Shown here piece after piece: positions 10,186 to 21,984 of a stretch of DNA of 64,000 bases. Below the pieces are notes generated by a model. It was not told where the DNA came from and did no database searches. It worked only from the letters and a program-made list of their open reading frames with translations. The stretch is from Phymorhynchus buccinoides (Eukaryota > Mollusca > Gastropoda > Neogastropoda > Raphitomidae). How positions within the stretch are numbered: the stretch's first letter is position 1; each line of letters begins with the position of its first letter. Location of the stretch: positions 24,225,554-24,289,553 of the forward strand of contig CM065695.1 of assembly GCA_017654935.2 (NCBI GenBank), written 5' to 3'. A program made the translations under genes and the position numbers.

Positions 10186-10645
10186 TTAACCTTTACCGGA
10201 TGTTGCTTGTGATTATACTTCTCCAGATGATGCGGGTCTCCTCGTACCCACAGATTTTTACATGCATTTTAACAGTATTTATCCCTCTCCAGATGATGCG
10301 GGTTCTCCAGGACCCATACTCGTCAAAGAGTCACCATGTGTTTATACTTCTCCAGATGGCGCGGGTCTCCCACGACCCATGCTCAATGCACTGCAGTGAC
10401 ATATTTCTGCTCTTTAAAGTATGGGTCCTCCACGACCCGCGCCATCGTGTCAATGTAGTTAAAGTGACGCGTCATATTACGTCATTTGTATTTTATGCAA
10501 ATCGATGAAATTTAACACACTTAAAGCCATTTACGTTTTTGACAGTCATGAAATTTCATGAAGATTGCATAAATAGTTTTAGAGATATAACATTTTTTGT
10601 GTGTCAATGGGTGGTGGGCGACCCAGGAAGTCTGGTAAAGATTAA
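10186..10645. mobile_element. TTAA-bounded MITE with internal repeats
   Basis: Left end TTAACCTTTACCGGA, right end TCTGGTAAAGATTAA, an imperfect inverted repeat with TTAA on each edge. The left third holds three spaced copies of 'cttctccagatgatgcgggt' or close variants (about 10218, 10286 and 10349), each followed by 'ctcc...gaccca'. Confidence 0.55.
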
Positions 10646-10949
10646 AGTGCAAGAAAGTTTTGCTGACATTTAAAAAAAATGTTTAATCATGTTTGCAATG
10701 AGAAAAGAGAAAGCCATTTTGATCATTTTGATTTCCTTAGCAAGCGATGTAGGAGAGTTAGATCAAGTGTTAATTTAGGCCTATGAAAATGCTCTGCATA
10801 GTGATTGAAATGAATCTTTTGGTTGTTTAAATAAAATCACCTAATACCAACAATCTTGTTTATTGATTGTTTTTGTGCAGAATTTATAATTTGCTTTGTA
10901 AGTATACATATATTCTTGAATGATGCATGTTCCCTCCCCCTCCTCCACC

Positions 10950-11456
10950 CCCACCCCACTGTGGGAATACCGGGGGGGGGGTATTTTGTATAAATAGTTC
11001 CCCCACCTGGATATTCTGTGGCGGTGCCATAGCCGATGAGGTTTGACCGAGGCTTGGTCACCGCTACAGCTATCTGTATTAATAAAAAAAACAATCGGGA
11101 CTTTACTGGTTTCGTACTGCCTCCGGGCATTGCCGGGTATTGTTCCAACCATATTTGTATTTACAAATGTCCCATATGTGTCTGATTCAGACCAAGAGGA
11201 CGTAAAACTCCATTTTCTCCCCCTGGATGTTCTGTGCTTGTAGCTTCCTCTAATCTGTCACTCTCTTTGACTCTGCCTTTTCCTTTTGCTTGCTGTCATC
11301 TACTACATGTTTCTGCCTTTTTTTAAGAAACGCTTTCAAAAAGATTTCCTCAGCCAAAGTCGGACCTGCTGTGCCTATTTCTTAGTTAGGCGCATAACGG
11401 CAGCAGGACGCATCTGCGCTCATAATTGACAGGAAACTGAGCAATCGAAGAAGAAT
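10950..11456 (+). repeat. GAA-tailed SINE-like repeat split by another SINE
   Basis: The 5' part (10950-11019: 'gtgggaataccggg', 'aaatagttcccccacc') and 3' part (11222-11456: 'cactctctttgactctgcc', 'gcctatttcttagttaggcg', 'gaagaagaa') belong to one element. A 202-bp SINE lies between them. Confidence 0.65.
11020..11221 (+). mobile_element. ~200-bp SINE with target-site duplication
   Basis: Begins 'ggcggtgccatagccgatga' and ends 'gaggacgtaaaactccattt'. It is bounded by the 14-bp direct repeats cctggatattctgt (11006-11019) and cctggatgttctgt (11222-11235). The same element with a different duplication is at 57143-57345 (minus); another copy is at 43796, with fragments at 12905 and 44627. The first 45 bases fold: GCGGTRCC pairs with GGTYACCGC. 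An A-box-like TAGCCGATGAGG follows the start, hinting at a small structured pol III RNA ancestor. Confidence 0.75.
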
Positions 11457-11469
11457 GATACATGTACAA

Positions 11470-11940
11470 TAAATGATATTTTCATCTCCCCCCACACAAG
11501 TCCATGCACACACGCACAATTACATGTTGTGTTCATCCAGTCATTCTGTACAGGTCACTATGCATAGACAGATAAGCACACCCACGTACTGGCATGCACT
11601 CATTCGGACATATACACATGCATACACACATACTATGCATATACACACTGTACATGCGCACGCACACACAAACACTATGCATGGACACGCTATACTTGCA
11701 TGCGCACGCCCGGCACACGCCCACCAAAAAGACTTAATCCTGATTCTAAAGAAAAATCTAGATTCACCCTAAATTTCATGAAATATTAATTTCTTCTCTT
11801 TTTTCTTTTTTTCCCTCGTCTTTTTTCTCTCCTTTCTTTACCCCCCTCATCTTGCTTGTTTTCAGTAGAAAGTGATGGGACACACACACACGCACACACG
11901 CGCACACACACACATTGATAGAAAACACGACTATCTCTTA
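11470..11940. repeat. CA-rich low-complexity DNA
   Basis: Irregular ACACAC/ATGCACAC-rich sequence, with a purer (CA)n at 11880-11915. Long open frames across it are a by-product of the dinucleotide repeat. Confidence 0.8.
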
Positions 11941-12359
11941 GTAAGTTGTGTCCGACCACGACTTACCGATAGCAGAGGAGGCAACTGCTATTCTGGCAGA
12001 TACGAATTTGATTGACAGAAAATTTCGGAAATATTGGTGCAACTTTATATATTCTTCTTCTTCGCCTTAGGCAACCAGTTTCATCCCATTGAAGATTCTG
12101 CCGCACTTTAGGGGCAGAGCAAGAAAAGGTCGACGAGCAAGGAAAGCATATATAGAAGATTGAAGTAATAATGTACAGAAGTGGAAGTTAGAACTAATTT
12201 AGAAGTGAATATAGTCTTAGGGAAGGAGGGGGGTGGATGAGTAAAGCATAAGGCCTTTATTTCGCAGTATCAAGCAAGACCAATCTGGCTAGCAAACACT
12301 GACACACATAGACACGCACATACACACACACTCAGTGACACACACACACACACTTGTCT

Positions 12360-12567
12360 TTCACTCTATAAATAATTATTCAATGCACTATATTGTTAAT
12401 GTTTTGTACTTTGCATTGTTTTGTTTTGCACTTTGAGTTATTTATCGATTTGCTTTATTGTTACTTTTCTTTCTGAGGACAGAATTTAAAAAAACCTGTC
12501 AAGCTTATTCCTTTGACCTGAATAAAGATAATTTTGACTTGACTTCACACACACACACACACACACT
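12360..12567 (+). repeat. LINE 3' tail followed by (CA)n
   Basis: The sequence ending 'gaataaagataattttgact' plus 'tgactt' is a LINE-like 3' end with AATAAA and a short tandem tail. A (CA)n tract occupies 12546-12567. Confidence 0.5.
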
Positions 12568-12574
12568 TGCCTTG

Positions 12575-12970
12575 GCATGAGGCTGTGTCAGATCAGTTAA
12601 CATAAGCTAGAACACCAAGGCTACACCAAAATATTGTTATATATGGTATTGGTTGTGCAGGCATTGTCTTAAGCCACGAGTGACAAGCTCCTAGCATAAC
12701 ATCACCAGTCTAAAATCCTCCGAAGTCGGAGTGTGGCTGCTCACGTGGCGGGGTAATCAAAAATGGTCACGCACGTAATGTTCCCATCCCTAACTGGTGC
12801 ATTTGTACCACAGTGTTCAAGTGCTTCGGCTGTTGGGATGGGATGATCCCTGCCTGGAATCTTTAAGCCAGTGTAAGACACACACACACACACACACATA
12901 CACACACAGTTATTTGGAATTTTACGTCCTCTCGACCTGGGAAGGCACATATGGGACATTTGTTAGTTGT
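12575..12970 (-). repeat. Interspersed repeat, full copy, plus SINE end
   Basis: Read on the minus strand, 12873-12575 contains in order the blocks seen at 7101 and 56699 (first half) and 3262 (second half), so it is the most complete copy of that family. 12905-12970 is the 3' end of the ~200-bp SINE (gaggacgtaaaattcc). A (CA)n tract at 12878-12908 lies between. Confidence 0.6.
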
Positions 12971-14060
12971 AAATAAACAAAAGACAATACAAAAACGTAA
13001 GAGGACGTATACAAAAACAAAGACAAAACATACAAAAGTTTTGGGGAAGGATTCTAAAAGCGCAAGTTTTTCGTGTGATGTGAGGGATATCCTGTTAAAA
13101 AATATAAAATTAGTTAGTGATATCTAAAGATGCCTGTTAAATAACTATATATGTATAAAATTTGAGTTAAAATTCATTTGTTATCTGGCCCGAGTACAAC
13201 CCTCCCTGTTGTATTAAAAATTGCAAGGCTACTGTGTTAAAAATATCCATTTTTATATTTATTAATAAAAACCAATTTTGGCCGTTAAATATTTGTTTAA
13301 AATTATATTTACAGATATAGATTTGTTATTTACAGTAAATATATATTTTGTTTTTATGTACAAAATTGGAGACTATATACATACACACACACACACACTA
13401 ACGGACACTGATATACTAAACACACGATGAGAGAGAGAGAAATGCAAGGGACGTACGTCACTCTTACTGTGCAACCGTCTTGTTGATTTACGTCCCCTAA
13501 CATATTTTTTTAGTACATGTAAACAAAATATTTTGTAAAAGGAAGGGGGAGGGGGGGGGGGGGGAGACAGGAACAATTAAGATTATTTGATTTTGGTATT
13601 GATTTCAATTTTAATGTGTGTTTACTTCAAAAGAGAAGCTCAGGAAATTATTATAAATTCGTCTTTTTAAATTGCCTACGCAATGTTCCACAATTTTACA
13701 TTTCCTGTTCTGTTAGCTTCCTTTTCCTGTTAACGCGACACATGCTTGTGCAAGGGAGACTTCTAGATCCTTCAGCACCCACCATCGATCAACATCGTGG
13801 ACAACAGGTATTATTCTTCGTTGGAAAATAAAGAGATTTTCAGCCTGTTAAACTAGGTGAGGGTTATTGTGATTTATGCTTTGAAGTTTTAGAAGCATTG
13901 AGATTTTATGACAGTCACAACCACCATCATCATTTTGATGATTCTGTTGGTGTTATACATGTGGGGGACTTCCAGGCAGAAACTGTAGCTAAGAACAGAG
14001 CTGCTCAGATCATATGATCAGCGTTTATGTGGTTGCTAGCACAACAAAGGTCATGCTTTC
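12971..14060. other. AT-rich DNA with short simple repeats
   Basis: (CA)n at 13381-13399 and a G-run at 13546-13564. No gene recognised. Confidence 0.55.
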
Positions 14061-14066
14061 CACCTT

Positions 14067-15824
14067 GTCTGATCTCCTAGTCCTATAGGCACTAAGAAAT
14101 CAAGTCCTCTGCCATCAAATATCAGTCCTGACAAACTGCCAGAAACCTTTTCCTTCTTCTTCTCCACCAAGATTCTCGATCTACAATCAAAAATCGACTC
14201 CATGCCTTTTCAACCAACTATTCCAGACCCATCGTTCACTGGTGTCCCCCTTCTCGCTTTCAAGCCGGTGTCTGAGACCGAAGTTCTTTCTACTCTGAAA
14301 GAAATGCATTTTAAATCCTGTGATTTTGACCCCATCCCAGCCTCTCCTTTCTCACAAATCTATCAACACATTCTGCCATCAATCACCACCATCATCAATT
14401 CTTCTTTAGTTTCAGGTGTGTTCCCTTCTGCTTTCAAAACCGCTCTTGTAAGGCCCCTTCTCAAGAAGAACAATCTGGATCCCAATAATCTGAAAAACTA
14501 CAGACCTGTATTTAACCTCCCGTTTCTCTCCAAACTCCTAGAGAAGACTGTTCTGAAACAACTTAATGATCATCTATCCTCCAACAATCTTCACCATCCT
14601 TATCAGTCTGCCTATAGAGCCAACCACAGTACTGAAACAGCCCTTGTTCAAATCGTCAGTGACCTCCTTCTTGCTTCTGATGCTGGTCAGATCTCTCTTT
14701 TGACGCTTCTTGATCTCTCTGCTGCCTTTGACACCATAGACCACTCCATTCTTCTGTCTCGTCTTGAACATACTTTTGGAATTAAGGGCCCCGCTCTTTC
14801 TTGGTTTTCCTCCTACCTCTCTGATCGTTTTCAATCAGTTCTGGTCAATGGTCGTCAGTCTGAACAGGTTAGGCTTTCTTGTGGAATTCCCCAGGGGTCT
14901 GTGCTTGGTCCTGTCTTGTTTACTTTGTATACGTTACCTCTTGCCAATGTCATCGACCAGCACAACAATAAACATCACTTCTATGCAGATGACTCACAAC
15001 TCCAAAATAGTACAACCCCTGAAGATCTTGATTCTATTCTTTCAGAAAGTAACAAAGTCTGCTATATTGATATTCAAAATTGGATGGTTCAAAATAAACT
15101 TCAATTAAATGGTGAAAAAAACGAAGCAATGCTTGTACTTGTAGGAACAAAAAACCTCTGTTTCCATAGAGTCAATCCAATTGGTGACAATATCATTCCC
15201 CTCTCAGACTCTGTCAAAAATTTAGGTGTCACTTTGGACAATACTCTTTCCATGCAGAGTTTCCTGACTCAGACCTGTCAGTCCTGCTACTATCAAATTC
15301 GTCGCATTGTCTATATTCGTAAATATCTCTCGGATGAAGCCACAGCAAAACTTGTCACTTCCCTCATCCTGTCTCGTCTTGACTACTGTAATGCTCTCCT
15401 TTCTGGCCTATCTGTCTCTTCTCCATCTTGTCTCCAGCGTATTCAAAACACAGCTGCTCGTCTTGTCCTTAGGAAGAAAAAGTTCAACCATGTTAGCCCT
15501 CTTCTCCGTTCTTTGCACTGGCTTCCTGTCGCAGACAGAATTGAGTATAAATTAAACACCCTTTGCTATAAATCTATCCATAAAGCTGCTCCATCTTACC
15601 TCTGCGACAATATTTCCATTTATACGCCAGCTCGCACATTACGTTCAGTTTCTGACCCTCTTTCTCTCCAGATCCCTAGGTATAAGCTTTCAACTGTTGG
15701 TCGGCGCTCTTTTGCTGTCTCAGGACCGACATCTTGGAACAAACTTCCTCTTTCCCTCCGTCAGCGACCGACCCTCTCTGCTTTCAAATTTAACCTCAAA
15801 ACCCACCTGTTCCCCTGTCATTGA
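14067..15824 (+). CDS. 5'-truncated CR1/L2-type LINE reverse transcriptase
   Basis: The frame is open from just after a TGA at about 14064 to the stop at 15822; the first ATG is 14202 (540 codons). The segment before that ATG (ETFSFFFSTKILDLQSKID) is typical LINE sequence, so the ATG is not a real start. RT motifs are visible: NYRPVFNLPFLSKLLE, DLSAAFDTIDHS (motif A), GIPQGSVLGPVLFTLY (motif B) and YADDSQLQ (catalytic motif C). The C-terminus ends SWNKLPLSLRQRPTLSAFKF, as in the CR1/L2/Rex group. The apurinic endonuclease domain and ORF1 are missing, so this is a 5'-truncated copy. The RT frame has no stop or frameshift, so the insertion is young. RT-mediated target-primed insertion in the nucleus is the known mechanism of the family. 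Confidence 0.9.
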
Positions 15825-16020
15825 GGCTCCACTCTCTTTCTCTTCTCTCTCTTGCCTTTAGGTCTTTTTCTGCTGTATACCATTTATGTCATACGTGTGT
15901 GTTTGCTTTGTATTGCATTTTTTGTTTGAATGCGTTATGAATGCTAACGTGTGTGTGCGCTTTGATTTGATTTATATGAAGATTCAGCGCCGTATAAATA
16001 CTGTATGTTGTTGTTGTTGG
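15825..16020 (+). mobile_element. 3' UTR and tail of the LINE
   Basis: Follows the RT stop and ends 'cagcgccgtataaatactgtatgttgttgttg', a CR1/L2-like terminal motif plus short TTG repeats. The 3' boundary is taken at the end of these repeats. Confidence 0.6.
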
Positions 16021-16600
16021 TTGAGGGAGAAAAGGGAAACAAGGTGTCTATATAGGGTCGGTGTGTGTGGGGTGGGGGTGGAAAAAGTATGGGTGCATGA
16101 AGCAAAACAAAAATGTCTGTTTTTTAGTTGTTGCGGGGTTGGGTTGGGGTATTGATTGTCATTGTGGATATGAAACCTTATTCATAGATTTAAATTTTGC
16201 AATGCCACTGATCTTTGCTTTGAAAATAGCTCAGACTCTTATACTAGATAGTAAGACCCAGCACCACGAAAGGAACATTAAAGTCGCTGGGCTAGTTTCT
16301 CACAACAGGCTTTTGTGTATTTTTGTGTTCTCTGACATCTTATTTTTCATATGTAAATTTAAGGATAATATTTAATATGGTCTCTAAATGATCTTATAAG
16401 TGTTTAGATAAGAAGATAAGAGTAGGTCAATGCATTTTCTTCAGCACGGGAGACTAGACTTTACACTGTGTTTTCTCAAAATGGCCGACACTCGCCCTAC
16501 TAAATTTAAATGCTTATAACTCTGGAAAGGAAAAAAATACAAGAAAAGTTCTGGTAGTCATTAGACAAAAAATTGTTTATTGATTGCAGTAGCCTTCTGA
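16021..16600. other. No recognised feature
   Basis: GT-rich, then AT-rich DNA with no convincing gene or repeat. Confidence 0.45.
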
Positions 16601-16604
16601 CAAG

Positions 16605-16950
16605 ATGGCGATGAAAGCGTGGCTGAGTGCAATCAGGCAGTTTGAAAAGAAAACGTGAAGAAGATCATAATGATCATAATGACTGTCAAACCCAAGGGGA
16701 GTCACAACCAACAGCAGAAAAATCGACAAGCACCAAGAAGTTCTGTAAAAAACCTAAATGACTGAAGGAGTTCCAGTGGTTGGAATATGATCGGATAGCA
16801 AAGACATTGTTTTGCTGTGTATGGCGAAACGCAAACTTTACAGTGTCGCAATCAAAGAAGCAAAATATCAGCTCCTAAGTCATCGGGGCATCAAACTTCC
16901 AGCACTCGGTGCTTGTTAAGCACGGAAAGTGCAGTGATCAATTATTGTCT
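16605..16950 (+). pseudogene. Degraded zinc-finger (hAT/C17orf113-like) remnant
   Basis: In one frame 16755-16948 reads LKEFQWLEYDRIAKTLFC, then a stop, then SNFQHSVLVKHGKCSDHQ. This pattern (W-x-x-YD, FC, then F..S.L..H.....H) resembles the zinc-finger region of C17orf113/KIAA1586-type proteins, which derive from hAT-like transposases. The expected second cysteine after FC is replaced (FCCVW), the codon before LKEF is a TGA where the family has Trp, and a TAA follows at 16874. An upstream in-context ATG at 16605 starts MAMKAWLSAIRQFEKK. It is therefore a broken transposon-type gene. The assignment rests on pattern memory and is moderate. Confidence 0.5.
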
Positions 16951-17159
16951 GTCTTATTTTCTGTCACTTCTTTAAAATTCTAACAAGTAGTGGAAAAAGT
17001 TCTTTAAATTGCTAAGTGGGGGTGAGCCCACTTCTTAAACTCAGAACAAAATATGCACTCTTTTTACATCAGTTGATCAATCTAAAATTTATGACGTGGC
17101 GCAATTTTTAGCCTGATTTACGCATTTTGGGTCCGACTTTGTTTAACTCTTTGATTTCT

Positions 17160-17807
17160 GTAAATATACCAGCTTTTTGTCCCCCCTCATTTCCACTGAG
17201 TCTTCTTGTAACTCTCGTTTCTGTGAGCAACTTTACTTGAATAACGGCTTTACTCGCAGTCCCACCCTTCTGTTTTCTCTGTCAATTATCACACTTAATA
17301 GCCAAAAGAGGTTTTCCAAAGTTAATAAGCCAGACCGGTGAATATCCCACGGCAATATACCTTAGCTACCTGACTGAAACCATCTGTCCTGATGCATTCA
17401 GGGCCGGCCTAGGTGGCATTTACATCAGCCACCACGCCTCCATCTGCTGATCTCCCAGTGGACCAGTGTGTATAGTTTTAACCTCAAGTTTTAGTGATGG
17501 ATCCTAATTTGTTATTCAAGTTTTTGTTTTAATAATTAGGCATTGAGAGCACACACTATCTGTCAGTCGCGTACCAAGTTGGATTGAAACGCAGGAGGCC
17601 CAGTCCAGTAATAGGAAGAAGAAGAAGAAGATACACAATAACACAAGCACCCCTTTTCACACTTTCACTCACTCTGGAAATCCAGGAATTGAGAGACAGC
17701 AGCTCTATGAAGCCAGGCTCTCAGAATAGCTGCTATAGAGCAACACAAGCTGCTGGTAGGAATGAAAGAGCTTTAAGCTAAAAGCACTTTGAAAAAAGTC
17801 TTGCATG
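17160..17807. other. No recognised feature; short GAA tail at 17618
   Basis: Mixed-composition DNA. 'aggaagaagaagaagaag' at 17614-17632 may be the tail of an unrecognised SINE. Confidence 0.4.
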
Positions 17808-18045
17808 TACGTTAACACACGTTAAACCCAGTGGCAACGAAAAAGTTGTCATTTGGTCAAAATTTACCCCCCCCCTCCCTTCCTTCCTCATCAGTCACAC
17901 AAAAATCAATCAGTTAAAAATCAGTGCCAAATTTTGGTTAAAAAATATTGGGTGGCGCGCCTCTGGCTGCGACGCGCTCTCCAGGTGGGAGCAAACCGAA
18001 TTTCACAGAGATGCCTCTGTGACTATATAGTATAATGCTCCTAAC
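17808..18045 (-). repeat. B-box-type interspersed repeat, minus copy
   Basis: Contains 'cccagtggcaacgaaaaagt', 'ggcgcgcctctggctgcgac' and 'cagagatgcctctgtgacta', the left half of a family seen at 18888, 45840 and 53150. Together with the inverted copy at 18888 it brackets the LINE fragment at 18330-18810. Confidence 0.75.
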
Positions 18046-18329
18046 CTAAGCTAACCTAATGTTCCCTTTGTTTACATCCTGGATTTGAAGCCCTCCGAAG
18101 CTATGTCACTGCCTCAGGTTGAAAGGAGTTCCTATCTCCAAAGGTCCAAGAAAAGAAAACTTCCAATAACGTGTTTTGCCAGAATGAAGGATAGTTTCTT
18201 CTTCTACCAATGATGTCCACCTGCCGTAACCGGCAATAACTGACATATATTGGGGTTCAAAGAAAAATCGCTGCGCGGGGAGAAAAAACACCCAACAACA
18301 ACAACAAAAACCCACCAAAACAACAACAA

Positions 18330-18810
18330 CCAGAGCCTAGATAGATAAGAGAGCATGTTGGGCCATGCACCCCCAGCTAGTCCGAGAACACCTGGCCCCG
18401 CACGGAAAAGAATAAATCATAAGACATAAAAAAAGAGAGAGAAGGAGAAGCTGTGGGAGGAGTCGGGGGGGGGGGGGGAGGAGAGGGGGGGGGGGGGGGG
18501 GGTGTCGGTATGAGCTTATACAGACTGCTTCAGCACCCTCGAGATGAAGGAGCTGAGCGTGGGGGACTGGATGATTTCTGGGGTCAGGGAGTTCCAGTCT
18601 CGAATGGTCTTGGGGAAGAAGGAATTGGGAGTTTGATGGGTGTAACTGACTGTCTTGGCGGGTTGTGGGATGGGCGGTAGGGGGTGACCCCATTCAGCAT
18701 TGCCGATGAAGACGTCTCCCCAGTGATACCAGTAGAAGGTGGACAGTCTAGATGCCCATCTTCTGTTGGCAAATTGAGTCCATTGTACAGTAGCTGGGTG
18801 TACATTCATG
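18330..18810 (-). pseudogene. LINE reverse transcriptase, C-terminal fragment
   Basis: The minus-strand frame 18809-18516 reads TVQWTQFANRRWASRLSTFY, then NSFFPKTIRDWNSLTPEI, ending in FISRVLKQ. RR..SRL and FFP.TIRDWN are hallmark C-terminal motifs of jockey/CR1-like non-LTR reverse transcriptases. Only the last ~97 residues remain and the RT core is absent. G-runs (C on this strand) at 18466-18502 follow the stop. Confidence 0.7.
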
Positions 18811-18887
18811 AGTGAGAACTGAATAAAATGGTCCTATTATTGAGACATTGGAATGTGCTTGATACACTCATAACTCTGTATTTTAGG

Positions 18888-19099
18888 TATTAGGTACTTT
18901 ATAGTCACAGAGGCGTCTCTGTGAAATTTGGGTTGCTCCCACCTGGAGAGCGCGTCGCAGCCAGAGGCGCGCCATCCAATTTTTTTGTTTTGTTTGTTTG
19001 CATGCGAGTTTTGTCATTGATGAGGGTGGGTGGGTAATACCAAATGACAACTTTTTCGTTGCCACTGGGTTTAGCGTATGCTAAGTGCATGGGCACACG

Positions 19100-19130
<31 letters not shown>

Positions 19131-19240
19131 TCCACGTTCAGACCGTTAAGGCCTAGTGCAGAATGAGAGGAAAAAATCCCCTGTACCCAGGTTCGAACTC
19201 GGGTTTACTTGACACGAAGCGAACGCTTGCCACTCTCACT
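18888..19240 (+). repeat. B-box-type interspersed repeat, near full length
   Basis: Runs from 'ttaggtactttatagtcaca' through 'gggtttagcgtatgctaagt', 'ggacctcagtttatcgtctc', 'cccaggttcgaactcgggtt' to 'cgaagcgaacgcttgcc'. GGTTCGAACTC resembles a pol III B box (tRNA-type GGTTCGANTCC) but the rest is not a foldable tRNA. Other copies: 17808 (-), 45840 (+), 53150 (-). Confidence 0.7.
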
Positions 19241-20520
19241 TAGGTATGTCACAATCAGAGTGCTGCACAGATTCTGACATTTATGTTTTTGTGACCTGTG
19301 TCACCTACCTTCCCTTTCTGCCACACCCATTGGTCAACAAAAGTTTTGTTCTATATGAATATTCTAATTTGGAGTTTTCATATATATATATATATATTAT
19401 GATAGTTTAGTTTCAATTTTTGTTAACTTTTTTGTAATTGTCAAAAAGGAAAGGCAACTGCACATCGACAAGTGTGTATGCATGTGTGTGCGCGTGCGTA
19501 CACGTGCGTGCAATCACAGGTGTGAATGTGCTTGATGTTTAGTCTAATTTTATGTTCATGGGCACAGGGATATGGATATGTCTTTGTGGGTATATATGGT
19601 TTTATAGTTGTCCTAGCTAGATTTCACCTTAACTTGAATTTGTAAAAACAATTCTATAACATGTATTATTTTAATGAACTGCTTCGCATTTTAAAGATGT
19701 GACTTTTTACAGTTTCCTTTTTAAAATGCTTTTGAAACTATATTATTGTGTGTGATTTTGTGTAGACATGATAATAGTATGCAATGTTTTTGTATTTTAG
19801 CATGTTTTTTTACTTTATATTAGTGGGTGTTTGATTATGTGCAGATAGGCCTATATCTTTGTATCTAAAGTTTAGCATTTTTATTTGCTTATTAATGTTT
19901 TGTCTTGTTTTGTTTTGATGTAAAAATAGCAGTCGTTGCCACTTGCAATTTTTCTTATCAGGGATAATAAAGTTGAGTTTGATTAGCTGGCAAAAGCTCT
20001 CTCCCCCAAGTGACACTGCATTGGTTTGAAACGCAATTACAAGAAAAGGCTTGTGGGACTCAAAATTAGATGTGATGAGGGAATGACCTAAAGGCTAAGT
20101 CTCTAGGGGAAGACTTTTAGAGTGTTAAATTTTGAATGAGAACATTTTCCTTTAGCCCACTTCTCTAGGGTTTGGGAGGTGAGCAAATTTCCCGGCCCCT
20201 TTTCATCTAATAAATTTATATTTTTGCCCGGGTTCTGGCTCGTATGATTGAAAGAAATACAAGTGGTAGATTTGCTCTAAATGGCAGACAGAGAGAAGTA
20301 AGTTTTTACATGAAAATTAGAAAACGTCCACTCTCATCAGTCTGACCAAAGGGTTCAGAATTATTTGTACACTTGTATTTTATTTACTCACAAATCTGCA
20401 TAACAAAGTATGCAGCAATAAGAAAAGCAGCTCAATGGCGCCAAAACAAAATATGAATGAAAAACAATGAAATCCGAAAGGATTATAGTTTTTAATTTTT
20501 TTTATATACAAGACTTTTGT
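19241..20520. other. AT-rich DNA with a LINE-like tail
   Basis: (AT)n at 19381-19398. A LINE-type tail 'gggataataaagttgagttt' ends near 19985. No gene recognised in the rest. Confidence 0.45.
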
Positions 20521-21130
20521 CTTTTTAAAAGTTTAGCCCCAAGCCGGAAGGGTCACTAATAATATCAAGTGTCCTTGGTTCCAGTTAGTGTTCTTTGCAC
20601 TGTCTTAGGGACTTAGCTGTGTTGAAGTTCCTCCGTAGGGATCGGCGAGTGCTGGGGTGACTAGGCTTGCTCTTCAGTGGAGAGTAGTTCTCAGTCATTC
20701 CGGTTGAGGCGTCATGGGATGGCACGGCTCAGGCATGATCTCCTCGCGGATTCTGGTGTGGTGGCGTCTTGGCGAGTCAGGGTTTGAACGTCCTGACCAC
20801 AATGCCCTGCTGATGATCACAGGAAAACATGGGTGTAGATCTCTATGGATTAGAGATATGGGCTTCAGCCAGCAGGGATTAGTGGATCCCAACCGGCGAG
20901 GAGGCCACCCTTGTACAATAGCACTAATAACAATAGTTTCAGTTGTCAAACAGAAATCAGTAAAACATAAAAGGGGTACTGGAATCAACTGGTATGATTC
21001 AGTAACCGGCTATATCAAAATCTATGATCAAGCCAACATCACTCTCAATCCAACACTTGGAAAGGAATGTACAATTAACAAACTTAGATGCAGCAAAAAT
21101 ATAGTTAAAACTGCAAGTTTATACTTAAGT
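20521..21130. other. Unassigned DNA with chance open frames
   Basis: Mixed-composition DNA with open frames on both strands (for example 20714-21205) that run into a (CA)n tract and show no domain. Possibly an unrecognised repeat. Confidence 0.4.
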
Positions 21131-21131
21131 A

Positions 21132-21137
<6 letters not shown>

Positions 21138-21194
<57 letters not shown>
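21138..21194. repeat. (CA)n microsatellite
   Basis: About 28 uninterrupted CA units. Confidence 0.95.
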
Positions 21195-21202
<8 letters not shown>

Positions 21203-21984
21203 TAAATCAAAGTACTAGGAGGCCTAGAATCTGGTTCTTGTACCAAAAGAGTTAAAGTAATATTTGAACACAAAAGCATGTTTACCAATTCTTTTCACTG
21301 ACACCTCTACTACTTATTCAACATGGAACATAGGATCTAGATCAAAAATAGAATCAAACAAAAACAAATCTCAATCAAGTATATTACACCCAAGCCACAT
21401 TCAATAGTACTCACGAGCTTGGCTAATACTACTAGTAATAGTATTACTGGCAGGTAACAGCAGAGAGTTTGTTCCTACAGTGTTGACTCAGCCAGGTTTT
21501 TAGAAGAGAATGCTATAACTATAAGTTTTTGCCTCTCACTATTAATTTCCCCATGTGATTTTAAATCTATATGGGCCTAGGATTGGTTAGTAGTAGTAGT
21601 CATGAGAAGACGCTATAGTCATGCGCCTATTACGTCATCATCACAAGCCGAATATTCATACAGCTGTGCGTGATACCTGTCAAGAGCGCGTGATTGGAAG
21701 GGAAACCGTAGATCAAAGAGATGCCACCCTGAATCTGTGAATCTGTGATGTCACACGATTGCAATTAAAGCGGCGGGGTGGAATAGTAAAGTGTGGGGGG
21801 GGGGGGGGGGGGGGTTAGAGGGGTGTGTAGAAAGTGGGTTGCGCGGGACACCTTACGTCACAGAAATAAAACTAAAGAGAAGAGAAGAGGGCAACAATGT
21901 CTTTTTGATAATTATGTTTCCCTCCTGAACCTCAACATTTTGTGTGTATGTGTACATATGTTGTTATTTGTTTTAGTATTTAGT

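Noticed and set aside
19185..19215. tRNA gene suggested by GGTTCGAACTC
   Set aside because: Only a B-box-like motif; no A box at the right distance and no cloverleaf. It is part of an interspersed repeat.
20714..21205. 163-codon plus-strand frame
   Set aside because: No recognisable domain, ends inside a (CA)n tract, overlaps an open frame on the other strand, no splice or start support.
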